This document shows positions 15,462 through 26,313 of a stretch of 64,000 nucleotides of DNA, in pieces; within the stretch, counting starts at the first letter, position 1; the number at the start of each line of letters is the position of its first letter. Origin of the DNA: Aquabacter spiritensis (GTDB taxonomy: Bacteria > Pseudomonadota > Alphaproteobacteria > Rhizobiales > Xanthobacteraceae); assembly GCF_004346185.1 (NCBI RefSeq), contig NZ_SMAI01000001.1, positions 186,001 to 250,000 of the forward strand, read 5' to 3'. A program made the position numbers and the translations under genes. Under the pieces are notes generated by a model that did not search any database, was not told the DNA's origin, and saw nothing but the letters and a program-made list of their open reading frames with translations.

Positions 15462-16100
15462 TTAGAATTTGTAATTGACACCGAGCCGGGCGGTCGAGGC
15501 GCTTACCCCGGCATCCGCACCGATATTGTCATAGGTTTTCGAGCCGAGATCCGTGTAGAGATATTCGGCGCGCGCGGTCCAGTTGTTGGTGAGCGCGTAT
15601 TCGATGCCGGCGCCCGCGGTCCATCCGACATGGGTGTTGGACGACGACAGGCCGAAATCCGTGATCGTGTTGCGGCCATATGCGAGACCGCCGGTCACAT
15701 AAGGCAGCACGCGATCGAATGCATAGCCGAGCCGGGCGCGCACGGTACCGAAATAATCCAGTTTGCTGGACACGCCGGTCGCACCGCCCGTGACGTCGCC
15801 GCCCTGGATGTCCGCCTCGACGCCGACCAGCACATTGTTCACGAACTGGTAATTATATCCGACCTGACCGCCGACGAGCCATCCATCCGGCTCGAGCCCG
15901 TAGAGATCGGCGGCATCCTTGCCGGTCCCCCACGCATAACCGGCATTGCCGCCGATATAGAATCCGGTCCAGGAGAAAACGGGCGAAGCCGTCCCGACTG
16001 GCGCATTCATCGCCGCCGGAGCGCGGCCGAGGTCCGCCGCCAATGCGGGACCCGCTGCCAAGGCCCCGAGGGCGACCCCCGCGAGAAGAACCGATTTCAT
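15462..16100 (-). CDS. Omp25/Omp31-like outer-membrane beta-barrel protein
   Basis: The protein has 212 residues: signal peptide ending AGPALAAD, then the family opening FSWTGFYIGGNAGYAWG and alternating amphipathic strands ending in ARLGVNYKF with the C-terminal Phe needed for BAM recognition. An eight-stranded barrel is expected. GAGG is seven bases before the ATG at 16098-16100; a TTG one codon upstream is not needed. It is the first of three related barrels in tandem on the minus strand. Family members are abundant surface proteins in Rhizobiales. Confidence 0.9.
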   Translation of the reverse strand: MKSVLLAGVALGALAAGPALAADLGRAPAAMNAPVGTASPVFSWTGFYIGGNAGYAWGTGKDAADLYGLEPDGWLVGGQVGYNYQFVNNVLVGVEADIQGGDVTGGATGVSSKLDYFGTVRARLGYAFDRVLPYVTGGLAYGRNTITDFGLSSSNTHVGWTAGAGIEYALTNNWTARAEYLYTDLGSKTYDNIGADAGVSASTARLGVNYKF

Positions 16101-16248
16101 CAACGCACCTCACCTTAGTCCAGCGGGAACGTTGCCGCGCCAGACCGGCAAGCCGATGACCCGGAAGCGGCGAAGTGATGGCGACGGCAAGGTCTCTCCG
16201 TGATCCGCCAACGTCCCGCCGAAGGAGATGTTCCGCGACGTGAGGGCA

Positions 16249-16276
16249 AAGAAAAACCCCGGGCTTTCGCCCGGGG
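16249..16276 (-). terminator. Intrinsic terminator of the second barrel gene
   Basis: A perfect 8-bp stem CCCCGGGC-TTTC-GCCCGGGG (16257-16276), read on the minus strand, is followed by TTTTTCTTT. It lies about 30 bp beyond the stop of the barrel gene at 16305. Stem plus U-tract makes this the clearest intrinsic terminator in the window. Confidence 0.85.
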
Positions 16277-16304
16277 TCTACCTCAGGTCCGGAAAGGACG
16301 GCGA

Positions 16305-16997
16305 TCAGAACTTGTAGTTCACACCGACCTTGAGGACGCTCATGTCGTTGTCCGTCTCGATCGAGCCGAGCGTGGACGGGATCGTGTAGGTCTTGCCGAT
16401 CAGGTCGACATAGAGATACTCGAGCTTGGCGGTGATGTTGTTCGTGAAGGCGTACTCGACGCCCGCACCGATCGTCCAGCCCCAGGTGGTCTGGGAGAGG
16501 CTCACGCCACCGATATTGCCGTAGTCGGACGTTCCCCAGGCCGCGCCGCCGGTGATGTACGGCAGGACGCGATCGAAGGCATAGCCGGCGCGGGCACGGA
16601 TCGTGCCGAACACGTCCAGGCTGCCCGCAACCGAGCCGACCGCCGGGGCGATCAGGACGCTGGTGGAGCCGAGGTCGGTCCATTCCACGTCCGCCTCGAC
16701 GCCGAGCACGACGTTGTTGGCGAACTGCCAGTTGTAGCCGGCCTGCAGACCGCCGAGGAACCCGTTGCCGCTACCGACGTTGATAGAGGTCGCCGGAATG
16801 CCGTAGCTGGGCGAGTACAGAACGTCGTTGTTCAGCCAGCCCCAGCCGATGTTGCCGCCGATATAGAAGCCGGTCCAGGAGAAGACCGGAACCACCACCG
16901 GCGCCTTGACCGGATACCGGGTGGCGAGGTCGGCCGCAGAGGCGGCACCGCCGAGGAGGGCCAGGGCCGAAACCCCGGCGAGAGCGCGCTTCAACAT
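16305..16997 (-). CDS. Omp25/Omp31-like outer-membrane beta-barrel protein
   Basis: The protein has 230 residues with signal peptide MLKRALAGVSALALLGGAASA and a mature region opening VFSWTGFYIGGNIGWGW, ending VGVNYKF. The ATG at 16995-16997 has AGGG eight bases upstream; an ATG five codons earlier (17012) is a less likely alternative. The stop is followed by a strong terminator. Paralogue of the genes at 15462 and 17206; the three share the SWTGFYIG opening and the R(A/L)GVNY(K/R)F ending but differ through the loops, as expected for surface-exposed variation. Confidence 0.9.
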   Translation of the reverse strand: MLKRALAGVSALALLGGAASAADLATRYPVKAPVVVPVFSWTGFYIGGNIGWGWLNNDVLYSPSYGIPATSINVGSGNGFLGGLQAGYNWQFANNVVLGVEADVEWTDLGSTSVLIAPAVGSVAGSLDVFGTIRARAGYAFDRVLPYITGGAAWGTSDYGNIGGVSLSQTTWGWTIGAGVEYAFTNNITAKLEYLYVDLIGKTYTIPSTLGSIETDNDMSVLKVGVNYKF

Positions 16998-17205
16998 TGA
17001 TACACCCTTCATTTGGATACGAAACACGATGGAGCGGAACATACACCGCACCGGCTTGGTCGTCTGTCACCCGGCTGCAACACCCGTGGAAAGAAAACGC
17101 GGCAGGAATGTGGTTAACAGTCTATATCCGAACACAAATCCGTTCAAGACTGGTCACAAATCCTTTGCACGCCTGCCCTTCCGAGCCTAACCGGGCTTTA
17201 ATAGA

Positions 17206-17820
17206 CTAGAAACGATAGTTCACACCAGCTCTAAGAATGCTGCCGTCATAGCCGATTGAGGCAGGTCCAATCAAAGAACTGTAGGTGGAACTACCAAGAT
17301 CAACGTAGAGATATTCCGCGCGCGCACTCCAGTTTCGGTCGAGAGCGAACTCCCCACCGAGCCCGAGAGTCCACCCGCCATGGCTCTGGCTGTTGCTCAG
17401 ACCCGCCACTTCATACTCTCCGCCCGCATAGGCGAAGCCCAATGTGCCGTAAGCGAGGAACCGCTCGAAGGCGAAACCGAGCCGCGCGCGCACCGTGCCG
17501 AAATAATTCAGGCTGTACGCACCGTCGCTGATTCCGGCCCAGTCGAAGTCGGTTTCCACGCCGATCACGAAGGGTGATCCGGCGAATTGCCAATTGTAGC
17601 CCGCCTGCAGTCCGCCAAGGAAACCACCGGGCGAGAAGCGGTTGGCGCTGCCCCAGCCATAGCCGGCGTTCGCACCGATATAGAACCCGGTCCACGACAT
17701 CGGCGCCGCCGCGGCCGGCGCGTAGCCGTAACCGTAATTCGTGTTCATGTCGGCGGCGGCAGCGGCCGGCAACGCGCAAGCGCCCAGCACCGCCAGACCC
17801 GCCACGAGACGGTCTCTCAT
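17206..17820 (-). CDS. Omp25/Omp31-like outer-membrane beta-barrel protein
   Basis: The protein has 204 residues with signal peptide MRDRLVAGLAVLGACALPAAA, a Tyr/Gly-rich linker (NTNYGYGYAP), then MSWTGFYIGANAGYGWG and a C-terminal RAGVNYRF. GGAGAGGAGTGGAGG immediately precedes the ATG at 17818-17820, so the longer frame from 17889 is rejected. Third member of the tandem barrel set; its promoter region faces that of uvrC. Confidence 0.88.
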   Translation of the reverse strand: MRDRLVAGLAVLGACALPAAAAADMNTNYGYGYAPAAAAPMSWTGFYIGANAGYGWGSANRFSPGGFLGGLQAGYNWQFAGSPFVIGVETDFDWAGISDGAYSLNYFGTVRARLGFAFERFLAYGTLGFAYAGGEYEVAGLSNSQSHGGWTLGLGGEFALDRNWSARAEYLYVDLGSSTYSSLIGPASIGYDGSILRAGVNYRF

Positions 17821-17933
17821 CCTCCACTCCTCTCCGAACCCAGACGGCCGAGGCCGCGCGTCTGAGACAAAGTGCGGCCCAAATCGCAAAGGAATTCTGG
17901 CCGCTGACGCGCGGCGCCCGACAATGCGCAGCT

Positions 17934-17975
17934 ATGGTGAACCGCCGGTGAGAAAGCATGGTGAATGGCCGGTGA
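17934..17975. repeat. Two 18-bp direct repeats upstream of uvrC
   Basis: ATGGTGAAccgCCGGTGA at 17934-17951 recurs at 17958-17975 with 16 of 18 bases identical; the spacing is 24 bp. They lie in the divergent region between the third barrel gene and uvrC. They may be regulator half-sites or a chance duplication. Confidence 0.4.
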
Positions 17976-18045
17976 AGGCGGCCGTCCCCGGCCTTCGACC
18001 GTCCGGCCCCTGGTCGACGGCGGTGCGACCCCCTACCTTGCGGCC

Positions 18046-20049
18046 ATGATCGCCCGCCCCCCGGCTCCCCCGTCCGACGACCTTCCCGAGATCCCGCCCG
18101 CCCTCGACGAGGACGGCGGAAGCGAGGAGGCGTGTCTGCTGGTGGCGCCGGCCGACGAGGAGGCGGTCGCCGAGGGGTCCCTCGCCAATGGGCGGGCAGC
18201 CATCGCCCGCGCCGCCAAGCACGCGCCGACCGGACCCGGCGTCTACCGCATGATCGCCGCCGACGGGGCGGTGCTCTATGTCGGCAAGGCCAAGAGCATC
18301 AAGAAGCGGATCCTCAGCTATACCCGGCCGGTCGGGCATACCAACCGCATCGCGCGTATGATCGCCGCGACCTGCGAGATGGAGTTCGTGTCGACCCGCT
18401 CCGAGCCCGAAGCGCTGCTGCTCGAAGCGAATCTCATCAAGCAGCTCAAGCCCCGCTTCAACGTGCTGCTGCGGGACGACAAATCGTTCCCCTATATCCT
18501 CATCACCGCCGACCATGTCTCGCCGCAGATCGTGAAGCACCGCGGCGCCCGCAGCCGGCCGGGGGATTATTATGGGCCGTTTGCGAGCGTCTGGGCGGTC
18601 GACCGCACCATAAATGCGCTGCAGCGCGCCTTCCTTCTACGCTCGTGCACAGACAGCTATTACGAGAACCGCACCCGACCGTGCCTGTTGTTCCAGATCA
18701 AACGCTGCTCCGGCCCCTGCACCGGCGAGGTGAACCATTCCGATTATGCCGAATTGGTGCGCGAGGCGCGGGGCTTCCTCTCGGGGCGCTCGCGCACCGT
18801 CAAAGAGGAATTGGCGCGGGAGATGGAAACGGCGGCCGAGGCGCTGGAATTCGAGCGGGCGGCCCGCCTGCGCGACCGGCTCGCCGCGCTCTCTGCGGTG
18901 CAGGGCAGCCAGGGCATCAATCCCCGGTCGGTGGAGGAGGCGGACGTGTTCGCCTGTACCCAGCAGGGCGGCGCCACCTGCATCGAGGTGTTCTTTTTCC
19001 GGACCGGCCAGAATTGGGGCAACCGGGCTTATTATCCGCGCGCCGACCGCTCGCTGTCGGAAGCCGAGGTGCTCGGCGCCTTCCTGTCCCAGTTCTACGA
19101 GGACAAACCCTGTCCGCGCCTGGTCCTGCTCAGCCATGCGGTGGAGGAACAGGCCCTGATCGCCGAAGCGCTCTCGGAGCGTTCCGGCTACCGGGTCGAA
19201 CTGACGGCGCCGCAGCGTGGCGAAAAGCGCGACCTCGTCGACCATGCGCTGCAGAATGCCCGTGAGGCGCTGGGCCGCCAACTCGCCGAAACCGCAACCC
19301 AGACGCGCCTGCTGGAGGGCCTCGCCCAGACCTTCGCTCTGCCGGCGCCGCCGCGCCGCATCGAGGTCTACGACAATTCCCACATCATGGGATCCAATGC
19401 CGTGGGCGGGATGGTGGTCGCCGGCCCGGAAGGCTTCCTGAAGAGCCAATATCGCAAATTCAACATCCGCTCCGCCGATCTCGCCCCCGGCGACGATTAC
19501 GGCATGATGCGCGAAGTGCTGCGCCGCCGTTTCGCCCGGCTGCTGAAGGAGGCCCCGCGCGGCGAAGCCCCCCCCGCAGAAGAGGCGACGCCGTGGCCGG
19601 ATCTGGTCCTGATCGATGGCGGTCAGGGCCAGCTCAACGCGGCCTTGGCGGTGGCGACGGAACTTGGGGTCACAGACGTCCCGATCGTGGGCATCGCCAA
19701 GGGACTCGATCGCGAGGCGGGCCGCGAACTGTTCCATCTGCCCGGCCGCCCTCCGTTTCGGCTGGAACCGCGGGACCCGGTGCTCTACTTCGTCCAGCGC
19801 CTGCGCGACGAGGCGCATCGCTTCGCCATCGGTTCGCACCGGGCGCGGCGACGCAAGGACATTACGGAAGCGGGACTGCAAGCGATTCCCGGCGTCGGTC
19901 CTGCGCGAAAGCGTGCGCTCCTGCGCCATTTCGGCACCTTGAAGGCGATCGAACGCGCTTCGCTCGCCGATCTCGAACAGGTCGATGGAATCAATGCCTC
20001 GACGGCGCAGGCGATCTACGGCTATTTCCACACCCACCCGCCTGCGTAA
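18046..20049 (+). CDS. uvrC: Excinuclease ABC subunit C
   Basis: The 667-residue nuclease makes both incisions in nucleotide excision repair with UvrAB. Domains in order: GIY-YIG nuclease ([20 protein letters not shown], about 70-150), a Cys cluster ([13 protein letters not shown]), the UVR motif (about 260-300), the RNase H-like endonuclease ([11 protein letters not shown] and VVAGPEG), and a C-terminal double helix-hairpin-helix ([17 protein letters not shown]). The N-terminus has a Pro- and Glu-rich extension of about 65 residues before the nuclease, longer than in E. coli. No SOS box was seen upstream. pgsA follows after about 100 bp. Confidence 0.96.
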   Translation: MIARPPAPPSDDLPEIPPALDEDGGSEEACLLVAPADEEAVAEGSLANGRAAIARAAKHAPTGPGVYRMIAADGAVLYVGKAKSIKKRILSYTRPVGHTNRIARMIAATCEMEFVSTRSEPEALLLEANLIKQLKPRFNVLLRDDKSFPYILITADHVSPQIVKHRGARSRPGDYYGPFASVWAVDRTINALQRAFLLRSCTDSYYENRTRPCLLFQIKRCSGPCTGEVNHSDYAELVREARGFLSGRSRTVKEELAREMETAAEALEFERAARLRDRLAALSAVQGSQGINPRSVEEADVFACTQQGGATCIEVFFFRTGQNWGNRAYYPRADRSLSEAEVLGAFLSQFYEDKPCPRLVLLSHAVEEQALIAEALSERSGYRVELTAPQRGEKRDLVDHALQNAREALGRQLAETATQTRLLEGLAQTFALPAPPRRIEVYDNSHIMGSNAVGGMVVAGPEGFLKSQYRKFNIRSADLAPGDDYGMMREVLRRRFARLLKEAPRGEAPPAEEATPWPDLVLIDGGQGQLNAALAVATELGVTDVPIVGIAKGLDREAGRELFHLPGRPPFRLEPRDPVLYFVQRLRDEAHRFAIGSHRARRRKDITEAGLQAIPGVGPARKRALLRHFGTLKAIERASLADLEQVDGINASTAQAIYGYFHTHPPA

Positions 20050-20146
20050 GCTCCGCCCGCAGCCGCCTCGACCCTGCCCGCTTCGCGGTGCATGCTGATC
20101 TCGTCCCAGCCGGCTGGCCCGGCGCACAACCGCATGACCGTCCGAT

Positions 20147-20785
20147 ATGGCAGAAGCCGCGACAAAATCCGCCTCCCAGCCCTCCGTCCGGAGCGGGCGC
20201 AGCCGTGCGTTCTCGCTTCCGAACATCCTGACCTATTCGCGCTGCGCGGCGGTTCCGCTGGTGGCGGCCTGCCTGTTCTGGGCGGATATTCTGCATGGCG
20301 GCGTATGGCTGCGCTGGGTGGCGTTCGGCCTGTTCATCGCCGCCGCCGTCACGGACTTTTTCGACGGCTATCTCGCCCGCGCCTGGTCGCAGCAATCCGC
20401 CATCGGCCGGATGCTCGATCCGATCGCCGACAAGCTCCTGGTCTCGACCAGTCTGCTGATGCTCGCCTCGGACGGCACGATCCGCGGTTGGTCGCTCTGG
20501 GCCGCCATCATCATCCTGTGCCGCGAGATCCTGGTCTCCGGCCTGCGCGAATTCCTTGCCGAACTTCGTGTCAGCGTTCCGGTCTCTCGGCTCGCCAAAT
20601 GGAAGACGGCTCTGCAATTGGTGGCGGTGGGCTTCCTGCTTGCCGGACCGGCCGGCGACCGGCTCGTGCCCGGCGTCAGCCTGGCCGGGCTGACCCTTCT
20701 CTGGATCTCGGCGGTCCTGACACTTTACACCGGATACGATTATTTCCATGCCGGGGCGCGGCATCTGGTGGAGGACGACGAATGA
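20147..20785 (+). CDS. pgsA: CDP-diacylglycerol-glycerol-3-phosphate 3-phosphatidyltransferase
   Basis: A 212-residue membrane enzyme of phosphatidylglycerol synthesis. The CDP-alcohol phosphotransferase signature DG-x2-AR-x8-G-x3-D-x3-D is complete (Asp73, Gly74, Ala77, Arg78, Gly87, Asp91, Asp95). Hydrophobic helices flank it. The stop overlaps the moaD start by four bases (ATGA). The order uvrC-pgsA-moaD-moaE is common in Rhizobiales. Confidence 0.95.
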   Translation: MAEAATKSASQPSVRSGRSRAFSLPNILTYSRCAAVPLVAACLFWADILHGGVWLRWVAFGLFIAAAVTDFFDGYLARAWSQQSAIGRMLDPIADKLLVSTSLLMLASDGTIRGWSLWAAIIILCREILVSGLREFLAELRVSVPVSRLAKWKTALQLVAVGFLLAGPAGDRLVPGVSLAGLTLLWISAVLTLYTGYDYFHAGARHLVEDDE

Positions 20786-21033
20786 GGGTCCTCTATTTCG
20801 CATGGCTGCGCGAGCGCATCGGGCGGGCGGAGGAAGAGATCGAGCCGCCTCCCGAGGTCGCGACGGTCGGTGACCTCGCGCATTGGCTCGCCGGCCGGGA
20901 CGCCGCTTACGCGCACGCCTTCTCGGATCCCAAACTGGTCCGGGCGGCGCTCGACAAGCGCCACGTCAAGCCGGATGCACTTCTCGCGGGGGCGCGCGAA
21001 ATCGCCTTCTTCCCGCCCATGACCGGTGGTTGA
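20782..21033 (+). CDS. moaD: Molybdopterin synthase sulfur-carrier subunit
   Basis: The 83-residue ubiquitin-fold protein ends in PPMTGG; the terminal Gly-Gly is adenylated and then thiocarboxylated. It opens MRVLYFAWLRERIG as the family does. It overlaps pgsA by four bases and is followed two bases after its stop by moaE. Together MoaD and MoaE convert precursor Z (cPMP) to molybdopterin in the cytoplasm. Confidence 0.95.
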   Translation: MRVLYFAWLRERIGRAEEEIEPPPEVATVGDLAHWLAGRDAAYAHAFSDPKLVRAALDKRHVKPDALLAGAREIAFFPPMTGG

Positions 21034-21035
21034 GC

Positions 21036-21512
21036 ATGGATCGGCCTGCGCCGTTCGCCGTTCGTGTCCAAGCCGCGCCGTTCGACACCGCGGCCGAGAT
21101 CGCGGCGCTCTCCGGCGACGGCGATGTCGGCGCCGTGGTCACGTTTTGCGGCCTTTGCCGGGCAGACCGGAGCACGGAAGGCGCGCCGCTCTCCGCTCTC
21201 ATTCTCGAACATTATCCCGGCATGGCCGAAGCCGAGATGGATCGCCTGATCGACGATGCGCGGGGGCGCTGGCCCCTGACCGGTGCGCGCATCGTGCACC
21301 GGTTCGGACGCATCGTGCCCGGCGAACCCATCGTTCTCGTGGTCACCGCCTCCGCGCATCGCGCGGCGGCGTTTTCCGCCGCCGAGTTCCTCATGGATTG
21401 GCTGAAGACCAAGGCGCCCTTCTGGAAGAAGGAGGAGCGCGGCGCCGTCGGCGATTGGGTCGCTGCCAAGGTGGAGGACGATACCGCCGCAGCCCGGTGG
21501 ACCGGCCGCTGA
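21036..21512 (+). CDS. moaE: Molybdopterin synthase catalytic subunit
   Basis: The protein has 158 residues. Family motifs include GAVVTFCGLCR, LEHYPGMAE, HRFGRIVPGE and the active-site loop KTKAPFWKKE containing the catalytic Lys. The ATG at 21036 follows the moaD stop by two bases. It is the last gene of the uvrC-pgsA-moaDE group. Confidence 0.95.
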   Translation: MDRPAPFAVRVQAAPFDTAAEIAALSGDGDVGAVVTFCGLCRADRSTEGAPLSALILEHYPGMAEAEMDRLIDDARGRWPLTGARIVHRFGRIVPGEPIVLVVTASAHRAAAFSAAEFLMDWLKTKAPFWKKEERGAVGDWVAAKVEDDTAAARWTGR

Positions 21513-21820
21513 TCTCAGCCGACCCCACGTCCGTTCAGACCGGAAGGTCTCATCTCAGCACATGCGTTTCAGCTTCGGGATCAAATCGGCAGCGCCTGCC
21601 ACCCCAAGCTCTCCTCCCTTCAAATCCGAACCGCCGATGACGACGGCCGCGACACCGAACGCAGAGATGGGCGCCGCCGATCGGATGCATGCGAGGAAGA
21701 GAGCAGTCTTTCGATAGCCGCACAGCGCGCAGAAACGGTGCGCTACGCGGGCCAATCCGTTTCGGCCGAAGCGGGTTGTGGTGTAGGATGATTCGTCAAT
21801 TCGCCGAGGGGGAACTCGCG

Positions 21821-22048
21821 ATGTCGGCTATGAAGATCCACAGCATGAGCATCGATGTGGTCCAGGACAAGGCCGTCCTCTCCTTCGTCAAGCCCGGCGC
21901 CACGCCGAGCCTGTTGAAGCTCACCAACGTCCATGTCAGCTGTCCGCTCCCGAACGAGACCGGCGGCGATCTGCGCGACGCGACCCTCGCCCAGGCGCGC
22001 GCCGCGCTCCAGGAAGCGATCCGCCTCATCGACCTCGCCCCGGCTTAA
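21821..22048 (+). CDS. Small conserved-looking protein of unknown function
   Basis: A 75-residue soluble protein, MSAMKIHSMSIDVVQD at its start, with alternating beta-like residues, a CPLP motif and an amphipathic C-terminal helix (LAQARAALQEAIRLIDLA). GAGGGGG is eight bases before the ATG at 21821; an upstream ATG at 21788 without a good site is an alternative. No family is recognised. It stands alone between moaE and alaS, convergent with alaS. Confidence 0.6.
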   Translation: MSAMKIHSMSIDVVQDKAVLSFVKPGATPSLLKLTNVHVSCPLPNETGGDLRDATLAQARAALQEAIRLIDLAPA

Positions 22049-22152
22049 GGCAGAAGGCGGCGCGCGGGATCCGGTCTCCCCGACGCCGTCTGGCGGTTTC
22101 TGCGCCGCGAGGCGGTTGCACGCGCTCCACGAGCGAGAGCGGTTTGCGCCGG

Positions 22153-24801
22153 TTAGGCGGCGAGCGCCGCCTCGATCGCAGCAAGGGCGGCTTCGGCCTT
22201 GGCGCCGTCCGGGCCACCCCCCTGCGCCATGTCGGCCCGACCGCCGCCGCCTTTGCCCCCGAGGACTTCAACGCCGGTGCGCACCAGTTTTTGCGCGTCG
22301 AACCGGCTGGTGAGATCCGCGGTCACCCCGACGACGAGGGCCCCTTTCCCGTCGGCCGAGGTGCTCGCCACCGCGACCACACCCGAGCCGATCTTGGCCT
22401 TGCCTTGATCGACGATCGCCTTCAGGTCCTTTGGATCCACCCCGCTGACGGCGATACGCAGATAGGAAATGCCGGCAACCTGGACCACCGCCGGGCCGCT
22501 CTCCTCGCCGCCGCCCATCGCCAGCTTGCGGCGCGCCTCGGACAGGTCGCGCTCGAGCTTGCGGCGCTCCTCCATCAAGGCGGCAACGCGGGCTTCCACG
22601 TCGCCCACCGAAACCCGAAGCGCGGCGGCGGCGCCCTGAAGGGCGGCGTTCGCAGCATTGAGGTGATGCCGGGCCTGGGAGGCGGTCAGGGCCTCGATGC
22701 GTCGGACGCCGGCCCCGACCGCACTTTCTCCGACCACGGAAACAAGTCCGATGTCACCGGTGCGCGCGACGTGGGTGCCGCCGCAAAGCTCGATCGAAAA
22801 CGGCGCGCCGTTTCCGGCATCCGTGCCCATCGAGACGACCCGGACCTCCTCCCCGTATTTTTCTCCGAACAAGGCCCGGGCGCCGGAGGCGATGGCATCG
22901 TCGACCGCCATCAACCGGGTGTCGACCGGCTCATTCCGCAACACATAGCCGTTCGCGATCTCCTCGACCTCGGCCAATTCGTTGGCGGACAAAGGCTTGG
23001 GGTGGGAGAAATCGAAGCGCAGCCGGTCCGGGGCGACGAGCGAGCCTTTCTGGGCGACGTGATCGCCGAGCACCCGACGCAGCGCTTCATGCAGCAGATG
23101 GGTCGCGGAATGGTTCGCCCGAACCGCGGCGCGCCGCGCATGATCGACTTCGAGCGCGAGCGCGGTGCCGCGCGCCAAGACGCCGTCGGACACCTGCACC
23201 TCGTGAACGAACACGTCGCCGAGCTTCTTCTGGGTGCCGAGCACGGTCGCCCGCACATCCTCTCCGACCATCAGGCCGGTATCGCCGACCTGCCCGCCCG
23301 ATTCACCGTAGAACGGCGTCTGGTTCAGAACCACCAGACCGGTCTCTCCGCTGCGCAGCGCGTCCACCTCGACACCATCGCGCACCAAAGCGCGAACAAC
23401 GCCCTCGGCGCTCTCCGTGTCGTAGCCGAGAAACTCCGTCGCCCCCTCGCGCTCGCGAACCGCGAACCAAACCGTATCAGTGGCCGCCTCGCCCGAGCCC
23501 TGCCAAGCCGCGCGGGCATCGGCCTTCTGGCGGGCCATGGCCGCGTCGAAGGCGGCCGTGTCGACCTGAATTCCGCGTCCCCGGAGCGCATCCTCCGTCA
23601 AATCGAGCGGGAAACCATAAGTGTCGTAGAGCTTGAAGGCGACATCGCCGGGAAACCGGTCTCCGGCGGAGAGGTCTGCGCTTTCTTCCTCCAAGAGGCC
23701 GAGGCCGCGCTCGAGGGTGCGGCGAAACCGGCGCTCTTCCAGCAGCAGCGTCTCGGCGGCGAGCGTTTCCGCACGCACGATCTCGGGATAGGCCCGCCCC
23801 ATTTCGCGCACCAGGATCGGCACCAGACGGTGCATCAGCGGATCGCGGGAACCGAGCAATTGGGCATGGCGCATCGCGCGCCGCATGATCCGCCGCAGGA
23901 CATAGCCGCGCCCCTCGTTGGAAGGCAGCACCCCGTCCGCGGTGAGAAACACCGAAGCACGCAGATGATCCGCGATGACCCGGTGACTCGCCTTCTGCGG
24001 TCCGTCGGGCAACACGCCCGTCAGCTCGGCCACCTCGGCGATGATCGCCCGCATCAGATCGGTTTCGTAATTGTCGTGCGTTCCCTGGAGCAGGGCGGAG
24101 ATGCGCTCGAGCCCCATGCCGGTATCGATCGAGGGCCGCGGCAGCGCGACGCGCTCCCCCCCCGGGAGTTGCTCGAACTGCATGAAGACGAGATTCCAGA
24201 TCTCGATGAAGCGGTCACCATCGGCATCGGGAGAACCCGGGGGGCCGCCGGGAATGTGCGGACCGTGATCGTAGAAGATTTCCGAGCAGGGGCCGCACGG
24301 GCCGGTATCACCCATCGCCCAGAAATTGTCGGACGTGGCGATGCGGATAATGCGATCGTCGGGGAGGCCGGCAATCTTCTTCCACAGCGCATGCGCCTCG
24401 TCGTCCTCGGAATAGACGGTGACGATCAGCCGGTCCTTGGGCAGTTCGAACTCGCGCGTGACGAGGTTCCAGGCGAGCTCGATCGCGCGGTCCTTGAAAT
24501 AGTCGCCGAAAGAGAAATTGCCGAGCATTTCGAAGAAGGTGTGATGCCGGGCCGTATAGCCGACATTGTCGAGGTCGTTGTGCTTGCCGCCCGCCCGCAC
24601 ACATTTCTGCGCCGTCACCGCGCGGACATAAGGCCGCTTCTCGACGCCGGTGAAGACGTTTTTGAACTGCACCATGCCGGCATTGGTGAACATCAGGGTC
24701 GGATCGTTGCGCGGCACAAGCGGCGAAGACGGTACCGCCGCGTGACCCTGCTTGACGAAATAGTCGAGGAAGGTCGACCGGATCTCGTTGACGCCGCTCA
24801 T
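22153..24801 (-). CDS. alaS: Alanine-tRNA ligase
   Basis: An 882-residue class II aminoacyl-tRNA synthetase. The catalytic domain has motif 1 in [13 protein letters not shown], motif 2 around [16 protein letters not shown] and motif 3 in GMGLERI; the editing domain has the zinc-type residues in [13 protein letters not shown] and CGGTHV; a DHHA1 C-terminal domain follows. The ATG at 24799-24801 gives the usual N-terminus [15 protein letters not shown]. It lies downstream of recA on the same strand, the common rhizobial order, with 223 bp between them. Confidence 0.97.
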   Translation of the reverse strand: MSGVNEIRSTFLDYFVKQGHAAVPSSPLVPRNDPTLMFTNAGMVQFKNVFTGVEKRPYVRAVTAQKCVRAGGKHNDLDNVGYTARHHTFFEMLGNFSFGDYFKDRAIELAWNLVTREFELPKDRLIVTVYSEDDEAHALWKKIAGLPDDRIIRIATSDNFWAMGDTGPCGPCSEIFYDHGPHIPGGPPGSPDADGDRFIEIWNLVFMQFEQLPGGERVALPRPSIDTGMGLERISALLQGTHDNYETDLMRAIIAEVAELTGVLPDGPQKASHRVIADHLRASVFLTADGVLPSNEGRGYVLRRIMRRAMRHAQLLGSRDPLMHRLVPILVREMGRAYPEIVRAETLAAETLLLEERRFRRTLERGLGLLEEESADLSAGDRFPGDVAFKLYDTYGFPLDLTEDALRGRGIQVDTAAFDAAMARQKADARAAWQGSGEAATDTVWFAVREREGATEFLGYDTESAEGVVRALVRDGVEVDALRSGETGLVVLNQTPFYGESGGQVGDTGLMVGEDVRATVLGTQKKLGDVFVHEVQVSDGVLARGTALALEVDHARRAAVRANHSATHLLHEALRRVLGDHVAQKGSLVAPDRLRFDFSHPKPLSANELAEVEEIANGYVLRNEPVDTRLMAVDDAIASGARALFGEKYGEEVRVVSMGTDAGNGAPFSIELCGGTHVARTGDIGLVSVVGESAVGAGVRRIEALTASQARHHLNAANAALQGAAAALRVSVGDVEARVAALMEERRKLERDLSEARRKLAMGGGEESGPAVVQVAGISYLRIAVSGVDPKDLKAIVDQGKAKIGSGVVAVASTSADGKGALVVGVTADLTSRFDAQKLVRTGVEVLGGKGGGGRADMAQGGGPDGAKAEAALAAIEAALAA

Positions 24802-25024
24802 CTGTCGCTCACCATCACCGCTGGAGCGCGGGCGCACCCTTCGTCCCGCCGCCCCTCCCGGATGCCACGACCGGCACCGCAAAGGGGATCCGACCCTTTA
24901 GCGATGCCGTTTCCGCTTGTCCAGAAATCCGCTCGTCCGGAGGTGCCACGACGCGACGGTCGGCGCGAACCAGGACACCGCCGCGTTCCCACGGCCTCGC
25001 GCCCGGATACGGGGCCGCCGGGGC

Positions 25025-26110
<1,086 letters not shown>

Positions 26111-26173
26111 CGCTGTGCTCCGGTCCCAGTGCAAGGCCATTGAATGGGGATTTTTGTACCTCTTCTGTTCTAT

Positions 26174-26188
26174 GTTCGCAATATGTTC
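26174..26188 (-). promoter_or_regulatory. Alphaproteobacterial SOS (LexA) box of recA
   Basis: GTTC-N7-GTTC (GTTCGCAATATGTTC on the plus strand; GAACATATTGCGAAC on the recA strand) lies 64 bp upstream of the recA start in an AT-rich patch. It is an exact match to the alphaproteobacterial LexA consensus and predicts DNA-damage induction. Confidence 0.9.
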
Positions 26189-26313
26189 TTTTTGGTTTTT
26201 CATTATTTCCGCGGGGCTGGCCTGCGTTGGTGCAGGTCAGGGATGGCGGTTCGCCGCGGCAATTTCGATTTTTGCGCCGCTCCAGTTGGCCGGGAAGCCG
26301 GTGAAGGCGCGGC

